Shown: positions 1-11,117 of the stretch, one piece after another
Numbering within the stretch: the stretch's first letter is position 1
Layout: each line of letters opens with the position of its first letter
From: Exophiala sp. HKRS030
Lineage: Eukaryota; Ascomycota; Eurotiomycetes; Chaetothyriales; Herpotrichiellaceae
Direction of reading: 5' to 3'
DNA: 64,000 nt
Assembly (NCBI GenBank): GCA_023897205.1
Contig: JAHWDD010000001.1
Span: 4,650,001-4,714,000, forward strand
Program-made: the position numbers and the translations under genes
The notes under the pieces: generated by a model
The model's database searches: none
Told to the model about the DNA's origin: nothing
Seen by the model: the letters and a program-made list of their open reading frames with translations, nothing else

Positions 1-1
1 A

Positions 2-688
2 GAGTCCCCTCGTCTCCGACGTTAAAGGGGCGTGCAGGCTGACCACGTCCGACACTTTCAACAGATCTTCCAGCTTGGTCACGCGCTTGTGAGGCAGGTC
101 GGACCACGCCCCCGCGCCCATGTACGGGTCAAAGGTGACGATGTCACTCTCAAAGGCTCCACGGAAGATCTCGGCGACCTTTCTTCCAATGTTGCCCATG
201 CCCACCAGGCCCAACGTGCACCCGTGGAGGATCAGCCCATCGCATTCTTCCTTGCGCACCACCTCTCCCCGGGCGACCCGTAGGCTGATGGGTCGGATCT
301 GTCGCGCCAAGGAAGTGGTGAGGGAGAGCACGAGTTCGGCCACGGCGCGCGAGTTCACCCCGGGGGTGTTGAAGATTTTGATCCCCCGGGCGGCGCAGGC
401 AGCGGCGTCGACGCGATCCGTTCCCACGCCTTGTTTTCCGATGGCGAGTAGATGCGGCGCGGCTTCAATTTGGGAGGCTGTCAAGTACGAGGCGCGGATA
501 AGCAAGTACTTGGCATGTTGTGGCCAGTCGACGAACTCGGGGTCTGAGGGGAGGACGACGGTGAATAGTTCGCGGGCCCTTTCAATTGCGGCAGGATGGA
601 AAATGTCCAAAAGGTACAGAGTTGGTTTGGTACTGCTGTTGCTGCGGCTGATGATACTAGAGGGAGGTGTCACTGCTGATGGTGCCAT
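2..688 (-). CDS. D-isomer-specific 2-hydroxyacid dehydrogenase, C-terminus cut by window edge
   Basis: NAD(P)-dependent oxidoreductase of the D-2-hydroxyacid / phosphoglycerate dehydrogenase family, which interconverts 2-hydroxy and 2-keto acids. An uninterrupted frame of 229 codons runs from ATG at 688 off the left edge. Residues 1-20 are a Ser/Thr-rich leader, followed by the substrate-domain fold with GKQGVGTDRVD and the VNSRAVAELVL helix. The NAD-binding Rossmann motif LVGMGNIGRKVAEIF and VVSLHAPLTSETRGL follow. The catalytic Arg/Glu/His of the C-terminal part lie outside the window. It is divergent from the aldolase gene at 1534, with an 845 bp shared upstream region, which suggests joint use in 2-keto/2-hydroxy acid metabolism. 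The family is clear; the substrate is not. Confidence 0.85.
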   Translation of the reverse strand, partial: MAPSAVTPPSSIISRSNSSTKPTLYLLDIFHPAAIERARELFTVVLPSDPEFVDWPQHAKYLLIRASYLTASQIEAAPHLLAIGKQGVGTDRVDAAACAARGIKIFNTPGVNSRAVAELVLSLTTSLARQIRPISLRVARGEVVRKEECDGLILHGCTLGLVGMGNIGRKVAEIFRGAFESDIVTFDPYMGAGAWSDLPHKRVTKLEDLLKVSDVVSLHAPLTSETRGL

Positions 689-1533
689 ATTGGAGAGGAC
701 GTGTGAACCCCTTAGTAGGTAGAGTTGTAGAACAAGTTTTCCGAAGACGACGGATGGGATGAACAGGTCGATATCTGTTGGAGAAATGTCAATTTGAAAG
801 TGTCACTGGATCTCAATTAGCATTGAAACTAGGAACCATGCTTGTTGTATATCGTCTGCCTGCCTGGGTGTGCTAGGCCCTCCACAGAGAGCCGAATGCG
901 ATGCACCCCTCCATCGAGAAGACGGCATTTGATCCGGCGAGGCACTTTCGGCCATCTCCTCTCCAGAGCACTAGATCGCCATCGAAGCTAATGAAGCCAT
1001 TCAGAGTGGCCTCGCGAGAGTCATCGACTATTTGTCTCTGGTCGTTCGGTGGTCGTCGGACATGTGGAGTATCATTTCCGTGGGTCTGCGCGGCCGGTGT
1101 CCGATGCCGCGTCAACACCATGCTCGACTAGCAGACGGCAATATCCTCGGCTCATACTCCTACGATCCCCCGAAACATCACACTGGAGGTCAGCCTCCAA
1201 CAATGCATCAGAGGGGTTCGTTGTGAGGAGTCAAATGCGTGAAGCCCCGTGCGAGGCCGAACTGTGAACCCAACGACACTTCCATGTGAGTGGTTCAGGA
1301 GACGTTTGCGACTTTGTCTCTGCTACGAAAACACCCGAAGTGTTGACATTGTGAACATCGTGGTGCTGAGGAACGTTGCGACTCATAAAAGCCTCGAGCG
1401 GTCAAATTTCTCTGTGCCTAAGCATAGTACTCTTGATCTTGCCCGGCTTGAATAATAACTCTTCCGAACGACCTTGACTGATCATCTTTTGTTCTTCGAT
1501 CTGTATCCTAAGGAGGATATTCGTAAGTCGACC
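689..1533. promoter_or_regulatory. Divergent intergenic region between dehydrogenase and aldolase
   Basis: 845 bp without a convincing coding frame; the short open frames here (for example 873-1121 and 901-1131) overlap on opposite strands and resemble no family. It must contain both promoters. No operator could be recognised with confidence. Confidence 0.5.
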
Positions 1534-2394
1534 ATGGCTCAACCGTCATTTACAATTTCCAACCCATGGCGGGATCGGATCCTTAGAGGGGAAGTCTGCT
1601 CAGTCATGAGCGTCAAGTACGTCCTGGGCAACGAAATCGCCATGATGGCCAAGATGGCCGGCATCGACGGAATGTTCATCGACATGGAGCACACTTCCAT
1701 CACCACTCGAGAACTCTCCCAGCTTATCACTGCGTGCAATTACGTGGGCGTCAGTCCAATTGTTCGGATTCCTTCCAAAGCTCACTGGCATCTCAGCAGG
1801 ATTTTGGATGCCGGTGCCGCCGCGGTGGTGATCCCGCACTGCGAGACCGTTGAGCAAGTCAAAGAGATCGTCAAAGATGCGAAATATGCGCCAATAGGCC
1901 GTCGAGGTTGCACGAATAACCAGCCCATCTTGAATTTCCAAGCAGTACCTACCGCGCTTCAAAATCACTTGCTCAACGCCGAGACCATGGTCATCCCCAT
2001 GATCGAGACGCCGGGAGCCGTGGAACTTGCGGACGAGTTCTTCGCTATCGAAGGCGTCGACGGGGTCCTGGTTGGATCCAACGACCTTTGCACCGACCTC
2101 GGTATCCCCGGTCAATACGATAATCCATTGTATCTTGACTCGATCACCAAAATCATCAACGCAGGAGTCAAGGCCGGAAAGCCAATCGGTATCGGTGGCA
2201 TTGGACCACGGCTTGATTTGTTGGAGAGATTCTTCCAGATGGGAGCGACGTGGTCCTTGAGCGGAGCAGATGGTTCGATGTTACAGGCAGGTATGAAGAG
2301 TTTGGGAAAGACGTACGCCGAGATCAACAGTCGTGTCCAAAGTTCAAGGGAGCAGAGCACTTCTACTAAAGCCCAGGTCAACGGTCATGCATAA
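1534..2394 (+). CDS. HpcH/HpaI-family 2-keto-3-deoxy acid aldolase
   Basis: Class II metal-dependent aldolase of the HpcH/HpaI (citrate lyase beta-like) family, cleaving 2-keto-3-deoxy acids to pyruvate plus an aldehyde. The start is taken at ATG 1534 (context accATGG); the frame stays open to an upstream TTG at 1474, but that is not a likely fungal start. The 286 residues show the family landmarks: FIDMEHTSI near residue 50, VRIPSK, the metal-ligand segment IPMIETPGAVE and VGSNDLCTDLG. Single exon. Fungal relatives include L-2-keto-3-deoxyrhamnonate aldolases and 4-hydroxy-2-oxoheptanedioate aldolase-like proteins, so the exact substrate is open. The divergent 2-hydroxyacid dehydrogenase could reduce or supply the keto acid (inference). 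Confidence 0.85.
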   Translation: MAQPSFTISNPWRDRILRGEVCSVMSVKYVLGNEIAMMAKMAGIDGMFIDMEHTSITTRELSQLITACNYVGVSPIVRIPSKAHWHLSRILDAGAAAVVIPHCETVEQVKEIVKDAKYAPIGRRGCTNNQPILNFQAVPTALQNHLLNAETMVIPMIETPGAVELADEFFAIEGVDGVLVGSNDLCTDLGIPGQYDNPLYLDSITKIINAGVKAGKPIGIGGIGPRLDLLERFFQMGATWSLSGADGSMLQAGMKSLGKTYAEINSRVQSSREQSTSTKAQVNGHA

Positions 2395-3022
2395 ATATTG
2401 ATCGTAGACGATGTTGGGCGTAGTGTGAAGTAATTAGTTTGGTATGAGGGATTGTGCATGTGTCTTGCTGTTGAAGCTTCTTTGTTTAGAATGTCATACG
2501 GCTTTCACTGCCACTTGGCCAAAAGTAATGTTCAGGTCCCTTGGTTCAGGACAGTCGGAGCCTGGCTGAAGACCATGTTCACAGACTCTTCTCTTGCAGC
2601 AAAGATATATTGGTCTAAACGAGGCACTTGAGATCGGTGTGAATGGCGATAATGATATTGTAAAAGCGGCGCGGTCTGAGTATTTATTTAGCGCCCGCCC
2701 ACGTGAGTTCCGGATTTCCTGAGCCGCCACTGCCATTATCTCCGCCTACGTTGCTTGTACTGTATGTCGTGTGCCCATATCATTCAAACCTTCTCTCCCT
2801 CAACAATTTGTTTGCTCTCATCACCAGCGCCTACCTGGCCATTCTCCTCCCCTTGCTTGCTACAATTCCTTCCTTTCAGTCTGTCCGCGCGGCTTGAACT
2901 GTACTGTCGCTGTCTCCTCACCCTTCCTACTTGCGACCTTCATCAGAAATCGAAGAGGACGCCGACTTGCCTACATAATACAGTAACCTCCTCTTCCCAC
3001 CTTCCGGGTGCGCTACGGCTCG
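2395..3022. other. Intergenic: aldolase 3' region and Ubc6 promoter
   Basis: About 630 bp, pyrimidine-rich on the + strand toward the E2 start (CT-rich stretches 2780-2900), typical of a fungal promoter or 5' leader. No gene is supported. Confidence 0.5.
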
Positions 3023-3853
3023 ATGGCGACTCCAGCAGCACAAAAACGCCTGACAAGAGAGTTTCAAATACTCCAGAAGAGCCCTGTCCCTCTGATAACA
3101 GCGCATCCATCCGAATCCAACATTCTCGAATGGCACTGCTTGCTGACCGGTGCCCCGGACACGCCCTACCATAATGGACAGTATTGGTGTACGCTCATAT
3201 TCCCACCTAACTATCCATTTGCACCCCCAGCAATTCGAATGCATACTCCCAGTGGACGTTTCCAGACAAACACACGACTGTGTCTAAGTATCAGTGACTA
3301 TCATCCTAAATCGTTCAACCCTGCTTGGTCGGTATCAACCATCTTGCTCGGCCTCATGTCGTTCATGAACAGCGAGGAGATGACTGCTGGAAGCGTTGGA
3401 GGAACCGAAGCAGAGCGAAAATGGCACGCTGCGAGATCGAGGTGGTTCAATTCTACAGGAGGTGGTACAGCTTCAAAACCAGTGGCCGGTGTGCAAATTT
3501 CAACGAAAGGCCTCGGAGGTATCAAGGCTGGAGATGGTGGTCGAAAGTTCAAGGCCGAGTTTCCTGAAGAACACACGGAGAACTGCGAGTGGATGACTGA
3601 ACACCGCATCGACCCAGCTACAGGCAAGATATTGCCAGATCCTGAGGGCGAACCCATCCATTGCTCCCCAGAAACCCAAGCAATTCGACGGATACTGGGG
3701 GGTAGTGGTGGCGGAGTGGGAGCTGTAGTACACGGGGGTCAAGCGGCGAGAAACGCAGGTCAAGGATGGATCTGGAGGAATAAGTACTGGATCATGGCAG
3801 GTTTTTTCCTAGTCTACGTTATGGCAGGAAGAGTGTTCGGCGAAGATGATTGA
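3023..3853 (+). CDS. UBC6: Ubiquitin-conjugating enzyme E2, Ubc6/UBE2J2 type, tail-anchored
   Basis: E2 of endoplasmic-reticulum-associated degradation, passing ubiquitin from E1 to ER ligases at the cytosolic face of the ER. ATG at 3023 opens 276 residues. Residues 5-160 form the UBC fold, starting AQKRLTREFQILQKSP. The catalytic cysteine is Cys87 in NTRLCLSISDYHP, followed by NPAWSVSTILLGLMSFM, the signature of the J subgroup. A polar Gly-rich linker (about 160-250) leads to a C-terminal hydrophobic segment (YWIMAGFFLVYVMAG) with almost nothing after it, i.e. a tail anchor. Single exon. The family call is strong; the Ubc6 rather than UBE2J1 assignment rests on length and motif spacing. Confidence 0.9.
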   Translation: MATPAAQKRLTREFQILQKSPVPLITAHPSESNILEWHCLLTGAPDTPYHNGQYWCTLIFPPNYPFAPPAIRMHTPSGRFQTNTRLCLSISDYHPKSFNPAWSVSTILLGLMSFMNSEEMTAGSVGGTEAERKWHAARSRWFNSTGGGTASKPVAGVQISTKGLGGIKAGDGGRKFKAEFPEEHTENCEWMTEHRIDPATGKILPDPEGEPIHCSPETQAIRRILGGSGGGVGAVVHGGQAARNAGQGWIWRNKYWIMAGFFLVYVMAGRVFGEDD

Positions 3854-4761
3854 TGGTTGAGAGTTTTGGCGTAGCATTCATTGGGCGTTTTTGTTTGCAG
3901 ATCCTACGTTCAAGCGATGGTTTCACTGGGACGACTAAGGCAGGGCTGGTTGGTGGTTGCTAGAAAGGCGACCAGGGTGTGGAACACTGACTCTACTTGG
4001 AACACCCCCGGGCGCCAGGGTATCTTGGTGGTTTACTCCGTAGACTGGGTGGTCATGGTCATGTCGTTCATGCACATGTATTTTGAGAATCTGCAAATCA
4101 TACAATACGATGATGGATATGATAGTCTGTCAAGTTTGAAAAGTAAATACGCCTCGCGTTCCGCTTTGGAAGTGAGGCTCGTTGATATTCCCTGACGATC
4201 TTGTGGTTGACAAGTGTCTAGTGAAACGAGCCACTACTAGGGAAATGCCTGCAACATTGTTTCTCCTACAGCACCTACTCATCTCCTATCTCAAACTAAT
4301 ACCGTCGCCATGCTGTGCATCGTCACACTCCTAAGCATCGACGTCTAGACCCTGGACCCCGATGCCGACATCCATGCAGGCGATCATGGCCCGAGAATCC
4401 ACACACAGTCTGGGCCCCTCTTGGGACCATGGATCCATTTCTTCTATCGGTCTAGCCTCGACCACCGCCCATTTCGATGTTGATGGTTTGCAAGCACGTC
4501 CTTGCGTTCGCCCTGTGCCCAGAGGTCGTTGATGTGACCGGTCTCATGCCCCAATATGGTTCAATAGAGTTACATCTGTCCATGGACGAGACCATGGGTA
4601 CCGTCTTTCTCGCCATGGCATAGCTTTTCCCCCCTCTCTTATTTTCTTTCCTGCGACTTGCTCAATCACAATTACTCTGGCGCAGCGCGTTGAAACCTCG
4701 CATTTTCGCATCTATACTGGGTTCACCGCGGGCCTGGTGTCGGAGAGATGGACGAGAAACT
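3854..4761. other. Intergenic between UBC6 and a regulator gene
   Basis: About 900 bp. A 104-codon open frame at 3881-4195 has no recognisable domain and unconvincing composition. The rest is the 3' region of the E2 gene and the promoter of the next gene. Nothing else seen. Confidence 0.4.
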
Positions 4762-6600
4762 ATGCGTCGAAATGCCAAAGACAAAGGTAAGTACTCTGGA
4801 CATTGGCAACATACATCTCTTTCACTATCGCTGACCTCCGGAACGAACAGACTCACCGGACGAGTCGAGCCAGACTCCCTCGGCCCCCGCTGAGACGACT
4901 GTCGAATTCACCTTCGTCAATCATACTGAAGACGTGAACTCCATCAAGCGCAGAAAATCCGGCAGCAAGCAACAACTCTCGGCGATTCGATCTCATGTCA
5001 TGGCAAGAGTGCGTCGTTTGGAGTCGGCGCAAGGAAAGCACAGGGCCAAACCACATCAGTCTCGAGCGAGTTCGATCTCCACAGAGTCGAGTGTCTCTAT
5101 CAAAGATGAGTCTCATGTTTCCGCACCAGGGTCGCATGAGACTGTCCGTCCATCAAACCGACTTACTGTCGTGTGGTCTGCGACCTCTGCCCCAACTACA
5201 CCACTCACGGTCTCTCCGGCAAACCACGTGTATGACCCTTTCTGCACCCTGCCCTGTAACAACTTACCACATAAGTCGTCCGAGGGTTTGTTGAGCTATT
5301 GTGAGTGCCTGGCTGCGAGTTGTATAGGCAGGGCAACGAGATTGACCTTGCGTTAGGCTTCGACGTGCTGTTGCCGACGACCTTTTCTGTCGAGTTCAAG
5401 CAGCCAAAAGAACGTCTCGCTCGTCAAGGGATGGTGTTGCAAAGTAAAATGAACAACCCTGCCACATATCTTGGATTCATGGCCACGGTCGCAGCACACC
5501 GGGCGGTATTGTACGGCCGGCACGAGGATCTCAGGCCGTCCGATCGCGATCACGACGAATTGATAAATGACCCCGACTATCGAAAGGTGAAACATGAAGC
5601 CATCGTCGCCGTGAGGACATTGGTCCAGAAGAGCAAGGCGCCGAGTCAATACCTAGTCGACTCTTGTTTTGGACTGGTCTCGATAGCCACGGTGGTGGGC
5701 AACTTTGAAGAGGCACAGATGCACCTCAAGGGTATCGCGCATATCATCTCACTGGTCGGTTGTTCCGAGGAGTCCATGATGTGGCTTCCAGTCGCCAATG
5801 TCAAAGTGTCTGTTGGTTTGCTGCAAAGACCAATCTTGCCCATTCCCTGGGAGCGCGCAGTGATCCCCGAGGAGATCCTCGAGCGAATCTCACCTCCAGC
5901 AAAAAGCGTATTGGCGCGGATGGGGTCTGCCTTCAAACAACTAAAGCCGCTCAGCTCGAGTCTGCAAGCCTTGCTTGGAACGAGTCGAGACATCTGCAAT
6001 CTTGTCGAGTACAGCTCCACAAACCCCAAGGGACTCTCGACCTCCGAAAACAGCTTGCTCCGTCACAAAGCCATCGAACTGGAATACGACCTCGTTTCCT
6101 ACCCCTACGACATTCCTGATTTCTTCGTGCACGGCGACACGGAGCCGTTCGTGCCTCCGCTGGAACGGGTCATCCGCATGGCTGCCCTCGGCTTCATGTC
6201 CTTTGCTCCTCACACCATCATGCCTTCGACCGGTCTAGGGCGAGCCATGACTTGTCATCAAATGGACGCGATTGAAAGTTGGTTATTATTACGATCAAGG
6301 AAAAATCCTGGGGTGGGTGAGAAAATGATGACGATGACGCCGCCGGCCACCACCATCACCACCATTGTAGAGCTCCAGGCCGTCACTTGGGCCCTATTTG
6401 TATTCGCACAGTGCGCCATGGGACAGCCCGAAGAGGATTTTTTTGTGAACCTGATCGTTCGCATGACAGAGGATCTGCGCTCGTTGATCTGGCTGGACGT
6501 GGAACGGCTCTTGGCTACTTTTTTATACATGCCTCGATCACAGGCCAGGGCTTGGGCAGACATTTGGACCCAAGTGAAGAAAAAGACACGTTCTCAATAG
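4762..6600 (+). CDS. Fungal transcription-factor-like protein of the DUF3468 (so-called tachykinin) type, no zinc cluster
   Basis: Probable nuclear regulator. Three exons give one 572-residue frame: 4762-4786, 4851-5300 and 5357-6600, with introns gtaagt...acag and gtgagt...ttag. Joining restores TVEFTFVNHTED and SAIRSHVMARVRR near the N-terminus, then YCFDVLLPTTFSVEF across the second junction. These are the hallmarks of fungal proteins annotated tachykinin/DUF3468, whose C-terminal 400 residues are the fungal-specific transcription factor middle-homology fold. No Cys6 cluster is present upstream, as is usual for this group. ATG 4748 would put exon 2 out of frame, so 4762 was chosen. The DNA target and role are unknown. 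Confidence 0.8.
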
Positions 6601-7236
6601 AACCTACGAATGCGACCTGCCCGATTGACAAGATCTGAGAATGACAAAATCTGGTCCCCTAGATCCTTGCAACCATTGTCGATACCAAGAGATATAAATA
6701 TAAACAAACATTTGTACGCATCACATACCGTACGTCAAATAATCAACTTGAATTTATAAAGACACATGATTACTAGGTGATATTTCCAACTCGTCTCGTA
6801 TCCCACAAAAAAGAAATAAAGAGAAGAGATAACGTGTCGGCATGCCTCCAAACAGACCAAGGCTCATCGAGCCACTGAGAAACACCCGGAATCGTCACTG
6901 CAATAGTCCAGAGGACTTTCTCGCCAATATTACCAAAGACTCGAAAATAATTCGAAACCTCGTTTGGTCATCAACATCAACATCGACATTTTTGAGAAGG
7001 ACAAAAGTCGGTCGGCTCCGGCATACCAGTACCAATCCAGGAACATCTTGTCAGGAACTTTCGCCAGTCTTTCTCTTTTCGATCCACATGCTTTTCCATC
7101 AAGCACCTTGCCGGAATCAACGCTTGCGAAAGATAAAAGGGTCTTCACACCGGCATTTTCCAACCCCCGGACGCTACCCAAATTTCGTCGGACATCATTA
7201 TAAAACTCGCATAATCAACAAGACGGACGCGCTCTC
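6601..7236. other. Convergent 3' intergenic region
   Basis: Between the convergent ends of the regulator and the heme lyase gene. AT-rich 6650-6830, probably terminators and 3' UTRs. The 6842-7384 open frame is largely antisense to the heme lyase and is not believed. Confidence 0.5.
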
Positions 7237-8372
7237 TCAACCTCTGTTGTTGTTTTCCGCATCCCTTTTCGCAGCTTCTCTGGCCGAAGCGCCGCTGGCT
7301 CGGTGCCATATGTCGCCACCCCACCGCATGGCTCTCTCCACTGCCGCAGTCGGCGTGTCGAGTGCAGGTCTGATGTCAAGATAGAACACGGGCTCCCCTG
7401 TCGCCTGTACACCTCCGCTGTAGTAGTCGATGACGTACCGCACCTCGGTGACCGTCCCGTCCGGGTTCTTTCTCGCGACGTACCAGTCGTGGCGGTCGAA
7501 TGGTGGTTCTCCGCCAAACTTCTCCGGCATGATCATCCCCATCATGCCGAGCATGCGGGCCTTGGGAGAAGGCTCCTTCGGCCGACCTTGGAAGCGGACG
7601 AGTTTGGGCTTGCGCTGTTCTTCTTCCTGGTTCGCTGGAAGCCCCAACGCTTCTCTGCGGGCGGCGAGGAATTCCTGTTTCGCTCTTTCGAATGCGATAC
7701 CCTTTTCACCTTTCGAACAGATTTCCCATCCGTGGCTGAGCCCCGGGGCGAAGATTCGCTCCCACTCTTCGATTTCACGCCAGGCGCCTTCGTTCAGGAA
7801 GTTGTGCACGGCGACCATGGACTCGACGTGTTCGGCGGGAGTGTCCGTGTAGCCTTTGCGGAGCATGGCGTTGTACATTTGCTGGGGCGACGGGTATTCC
7901 CAATTTTCGTCGTTATCGGCACGTGGGATGGTCGAGGTTTCCCGGTCGAGCGGGAGGGAGACGGACTGGGGTGAATCCGTCGGCCGGGCGTTACTGAGTG
8001 ACGGCATATAGTTTAGAGGGTTGAGCTTGGATAGTGTTGAAGAGGTCGAGGAGGTTGTATGCTGGGCTTCGGTCGTGGATGGTGAGGAGGACTGAGGTTG
8101 TAGCGAGTGTAGAAGTGGATGATTCGGATCCCGGCTGACGGGGCAAGAGGAGGGTATTGATCGAGGAGCATCTTGTCTAGGGGGGAATGGAGCGGCGTTT
8201 GATTCTGAAGGTTTATGCATAGGACATGACGGCTGTGAAGAATGTCAATGAGGGTCATTATCAAAAGCCTTGCGGCTGGGATGGAACTGGAACTGACCGG
8301 AGGTGATGATGCACTCGATGGTGCAACGACTGCAGGATTTGACCTTGGAGAGTCTGCCCAAAACCAGCCCAT
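7237..8372 (-). CDS. CYC3: Holocytochrome c synthase (cytochrome c heme lyase), mitochondrial
   Basis: Attaches heme covalently to apocytochrome c in the mitochondrial intermembrane space. Two exons, 8298-8372 and 7237-8232, with a 65 nt intron (gtcagt...cacag), encode 356 residues starting MGWFWADSPRSNP. Splicing creates SCPMHK, a CP heme-regulatory motif; a second one, SCPVSR, lies some 25 residues on. The conserved core is unmistakable: LNPLNYMPSLSNARP, WEYPSPQQMYNAMLRKGY, MVAVHNFLNEGAW, RFQGRPKEPSPKA, FDRHDWYV and RYVIDYYSG, ending with FYLDIRPALDTP. Divergent from PAF1 across 418 bp. A cytochrome c1 lyase (CYT2) is the alternative within the same family; the N-terminus favours the cytochrome c enzyme. 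Confidence 0.9.
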
Positions 8373-8790
8373 TGCTTCTGGTCGCGATTGTTTAATTCAA
8401 TGACGGAGATCAAATGACGAGTAGGAATGGTCGTGAAGAGTCGAAAGAGGCAAAAAAGTGAAGACGAGAAATGATGCGGTACTTTTACATTCTTCTACTA
8501 ATAGTAGTTCGTCTTTGGATGGATGTGATTTTCCGCAGGCCGAAGACCCGCATCTTTGCACTATATTTCACTCTGAACGCCCATAACATCCAAGGCTCGG
8601 AGGTCGACAATACTTTCCACGAGACTGTCCAGACCATCACGTTTGATCCTGTCACGATGAATCTACCTTGAGCATACAAGTTGTCTCTCTTCGAACTTTT
8701 ACTCGGTCGTCTGCCACTCCGCCATTCCACTTGCGCGCGTCGCCAGAGACATTTCTACAATATTGATATTGACCACCACCTCGTGTCAAG
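8373..8790. promoter_or_regulatory. Divergent promoter of heme lyase and PAF1 genes
   Basis: 418 bp between two divergent ATGs. No recognisable site beyond CT-rich tracts. The 8471-8671 frame is not supported. Confidence 0.5.
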
Positions 8791-10431
8791 ATGGCGACGT
8801 CCGGCGATGCAAAGGCCTTCAAACAGGACTTGGTCGTTTCGATACGATATCGGAATGACCTCCCTCCCCCGCCGATGGCCCCAAAGCTTCTCGACATCGA
8901 CACTGGTGGTCTCGCACAATACCTGACAACGGGATATGCCTCCGCCCTTGCAAAACGAGAAGAACCAAACATTGAGGTGGACGCAGAAGGAGGCATGCCT
9001 ATAGACATGGTCGGTGTACCAGGTTACTTCCTGGGCGACGAAAGTGCGATCATGGCTCCAGAGATACAACCAGTCCTTGATCCTGCGGACCACGCACTCA
9101 TGCTATCCTACGATCAGCTCAAGAGTCAAGGTGCAAAGAACAACGTTTCCTTCCTTCGAAAAACACAATACATGACCGCCTCACAAATGGCACGAGCCAA
9201 TGATCCCTTGATGCGATCGACCGCTCGAGCACGAAAACCCGAGACCAAACCAGTTCCACCGCCGGTGGTTCGCGACGATCCAGAGAACATTAAACGACAC
9301 ATCCAGAAAGGCTTCGACCTCGCCTACCCAGATAGCATACCCTATAACCCGCCTGAAGCCAAGGCGAACCCGATAACTGCGCAAGAGCGTGAAGCGTGGA
9401 ATAATCCGGTCCACCCTGACAACCCGCGTCTCAAACCCGTCGAATACTACCCTATCCTACCCGACCTCGACGCGACCACGGATCTGGCGAGCAACTGGTG
9501 GGCTTTGAAGTTCGAAAAACCGCCGTTGCCACCTGTTCGTGGCCGGCGCGACGACCGCATCGACCTTGGTCTGCTGATGAGTACCGAGAACACGGCAGAG
9601 ATCGCCAAATGGCGTGCCAAAAAGAAGGCCTTTGACGAACATCCCGAGCTGTACGAGGACCCCGGTCAAGAGCCGTACATGTGGTCACTCAACATCCCCA
9701 AACAGCCAGACTCTACTTCGCGCCTGCGCAAGATTTTCGACGACAGCAACCCTGCCAAGGATGATCCCAGCTTGTACGCTCCTCTCCTCGAAGAGTCTGC
9801 CGACGGTTCGCAGCGCCTTCCCTTTGAGCGGGTGCGCGTGTACACTTCTGCGACGCAAAACACGGTGGATCCCCGACGCATCATGGCCGTTTCGCTCATC
9901 AGCCAGGACAAACTGCAGCCCGACTCGAGGCTTCACAAACAGGGCAACGCGGCGTACTACTACCCCATCATCGAGCGCGTGAGGATGAAGGCCGACAGGG
10001 CGAATCTGAACAAGGCGACCCGAATGCACGACGAAGACGACGAAGAACTGCCCGTCCCCGACCAGCTGATGGTCATGTTCGGCGAGCCCGGGCCCGCCGA
10101 GAAGGTGAGCCGGTATCAGTTCCGCGGCGACTACGACGACGCCTTTGCGGACGAGTATGCTGAGATTCTGCGTGCCGGAGAAGCCGCCGCAGAGGCCGCG
10201 CGCGCAGATGAAATCCTCGAGGAGCAAGGAGAGCTCCACGCGGGTGCACAGGATGTCAGCATGGCCGAGGTGCAGGACGCAGAGGATATGGAGGTTAGCA
10301 CTTCGAACGGTATTCGACACAGGGACAGGGACGATGACAGGAATACGCCGCCGCCGCCGGTGAACGGGCGCAGGGATGCCGTTGCCGACGAGGATGAGGA
10401 CGACGACGAGGACGCAATGCACGATGACTAG
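8791..10431 (+). CDS. PAF1: RNA polymerase II-associated factor 1 (Paf1 complex scaffold)
   Basis: Subunit of the nuclear Paf1 complex, which travels with RNA polymerase II and promotes histone H2B ubiquitination and H3K4/K36 methylation. Single 546-codon exon from ATG 8791 (caagATGG). The N-terminus carries the family signature: KAFKQDLVVSIRYRNDLPPPP, then PKLLDID, FLRKTQYMT, a conserved block (EYYPILPDLDATTDLASNW) and YPIIERVRMKADR. The last about 110 residues are highly acidic with Asp/Glu runs, as in other Paf1 proteins. Convergent with eIF3l downstream. Nothing abnormal seen. Confidence 0.93.
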   Translation: MATSGDAKAFKQDLVVSIRYRNDLPPPPMAPKLLDIDTGGLAQYLTTGYASALAKREEPNIEVDAEGGMPIDMVGVPGYFLGDESAIMAPEIQPVLDPADHALMLSYDQLKSQGAKNNVSFLRKTQYMTASQMARANDPLMRSTARARKPETKPVPPPVVRDDPENIKRHIQKGFDLAYPDSIPYNPPEAKANPITAQEREAWNNPVHPDNPRLKPVEYYPILPDLDATTDLASNWWALKFEKPPLPPVRGRRDDRIDLGLLMSTENTAEIAKWRAKKKAFDEHPELYEDPGQEPYMWSLNIPKQPDSTSRLRKIFDDSNPAKDDPSLYAPLLEESADGSQRLPFERVRVYTSATQNTVDPRRIMAVSLISQDKLQPDSRLHKQGNAAYYYPIIERVRMKADRANLNKATRMHDEDDEELPVPDQLMVMFGEPGPAEKVSRYQFRGDYDDAFADEYAEILRAGEAAAEAARADEILEEQGELHAGAQDVSMAEVQDAEDMEVSTSNGIRHRDRDDDRNTPPPPVNGRRDAVADEDEDDDEDAMHDD

Positions 10432-11117
10432 TCGTGATTCGTTCGAGTACTCGTATCAACAGCTTTCACTTGCCATGACGAGCATCGGAACTTTGGCGCT
10501 GAGTGGGAGACACACAAGCTGGACGGGTGGCCGCATGGCATGGCATGACTTTGGCGTTTTGCAACAGTGGTCACAAAACTACCTAGGTATAAGAGAACAG
10601 TTCTTGGACTGAAAATATCATCTATCTCTAACGTTTCTTGAAACTTTTTTTTTCTGTCTGTCCTTCTACATCTTAGCTCGGAAGCACTCGCCCGATGCGC
10701 AGTGCTCGCAAGCTTGTCTAGATACGAGACATAGCCGGCCAAGCAGCCGTGAAAGTACATTGGATGTGCGATATTCTCTCGTCCGACACACCTCGTCATT
10801 TCTGGCACGTTTGCTGGGTCCTTGGCTCTCGCTTTCCTTTACTCTTCTCCTTTCGTTCAACCCCCTCGGCGGGGCTCAAAGAATCCAGGCAAGTCTCCCT
10901 CTTGAGAGAGGGACACGCATAATGGATATTGAAACCTTGTGATGCGCGTATTGGGCTCACGATTTTCCTTTTTTGAGTTCCTGAATTTCCCCCATGTCGG
11001 CACAAGACCGAGTCCATTCAGGCACATTTCACTCGCATGCAAGTCATAACCTCTTCTTCCCTTGTCCTGACAAATAAAGGTCACAATGCTTCATTGAACT
11101 CAAACTCGAGCTCAGAC
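10432..11117. other. Convergent 3' intergenic region, PAF1/eIF3l
   Basis: About 690 bp with T-rich stretches (10643-10652) and no coding frame I can support; presumably two 3' UTRs. Confidence 0.5.

Noticed and set aside
32..722. Plus-strand open frames (83 and 200 codons)
   Set aside because: They are antisense to a clear D-2-hydroxyacid dehydrogenase whose Rossmann motif and start codon are on the minus strand.
7303..7974. 223-codon plus-strand frame
   Set aside because: Antisense shadow of the cytochrome c heme lyase exon.
9685..10422. 245-codon minus-strand frame
   Set aside because: Antisense to PAF1; composition is a mirror of its acidic tail.
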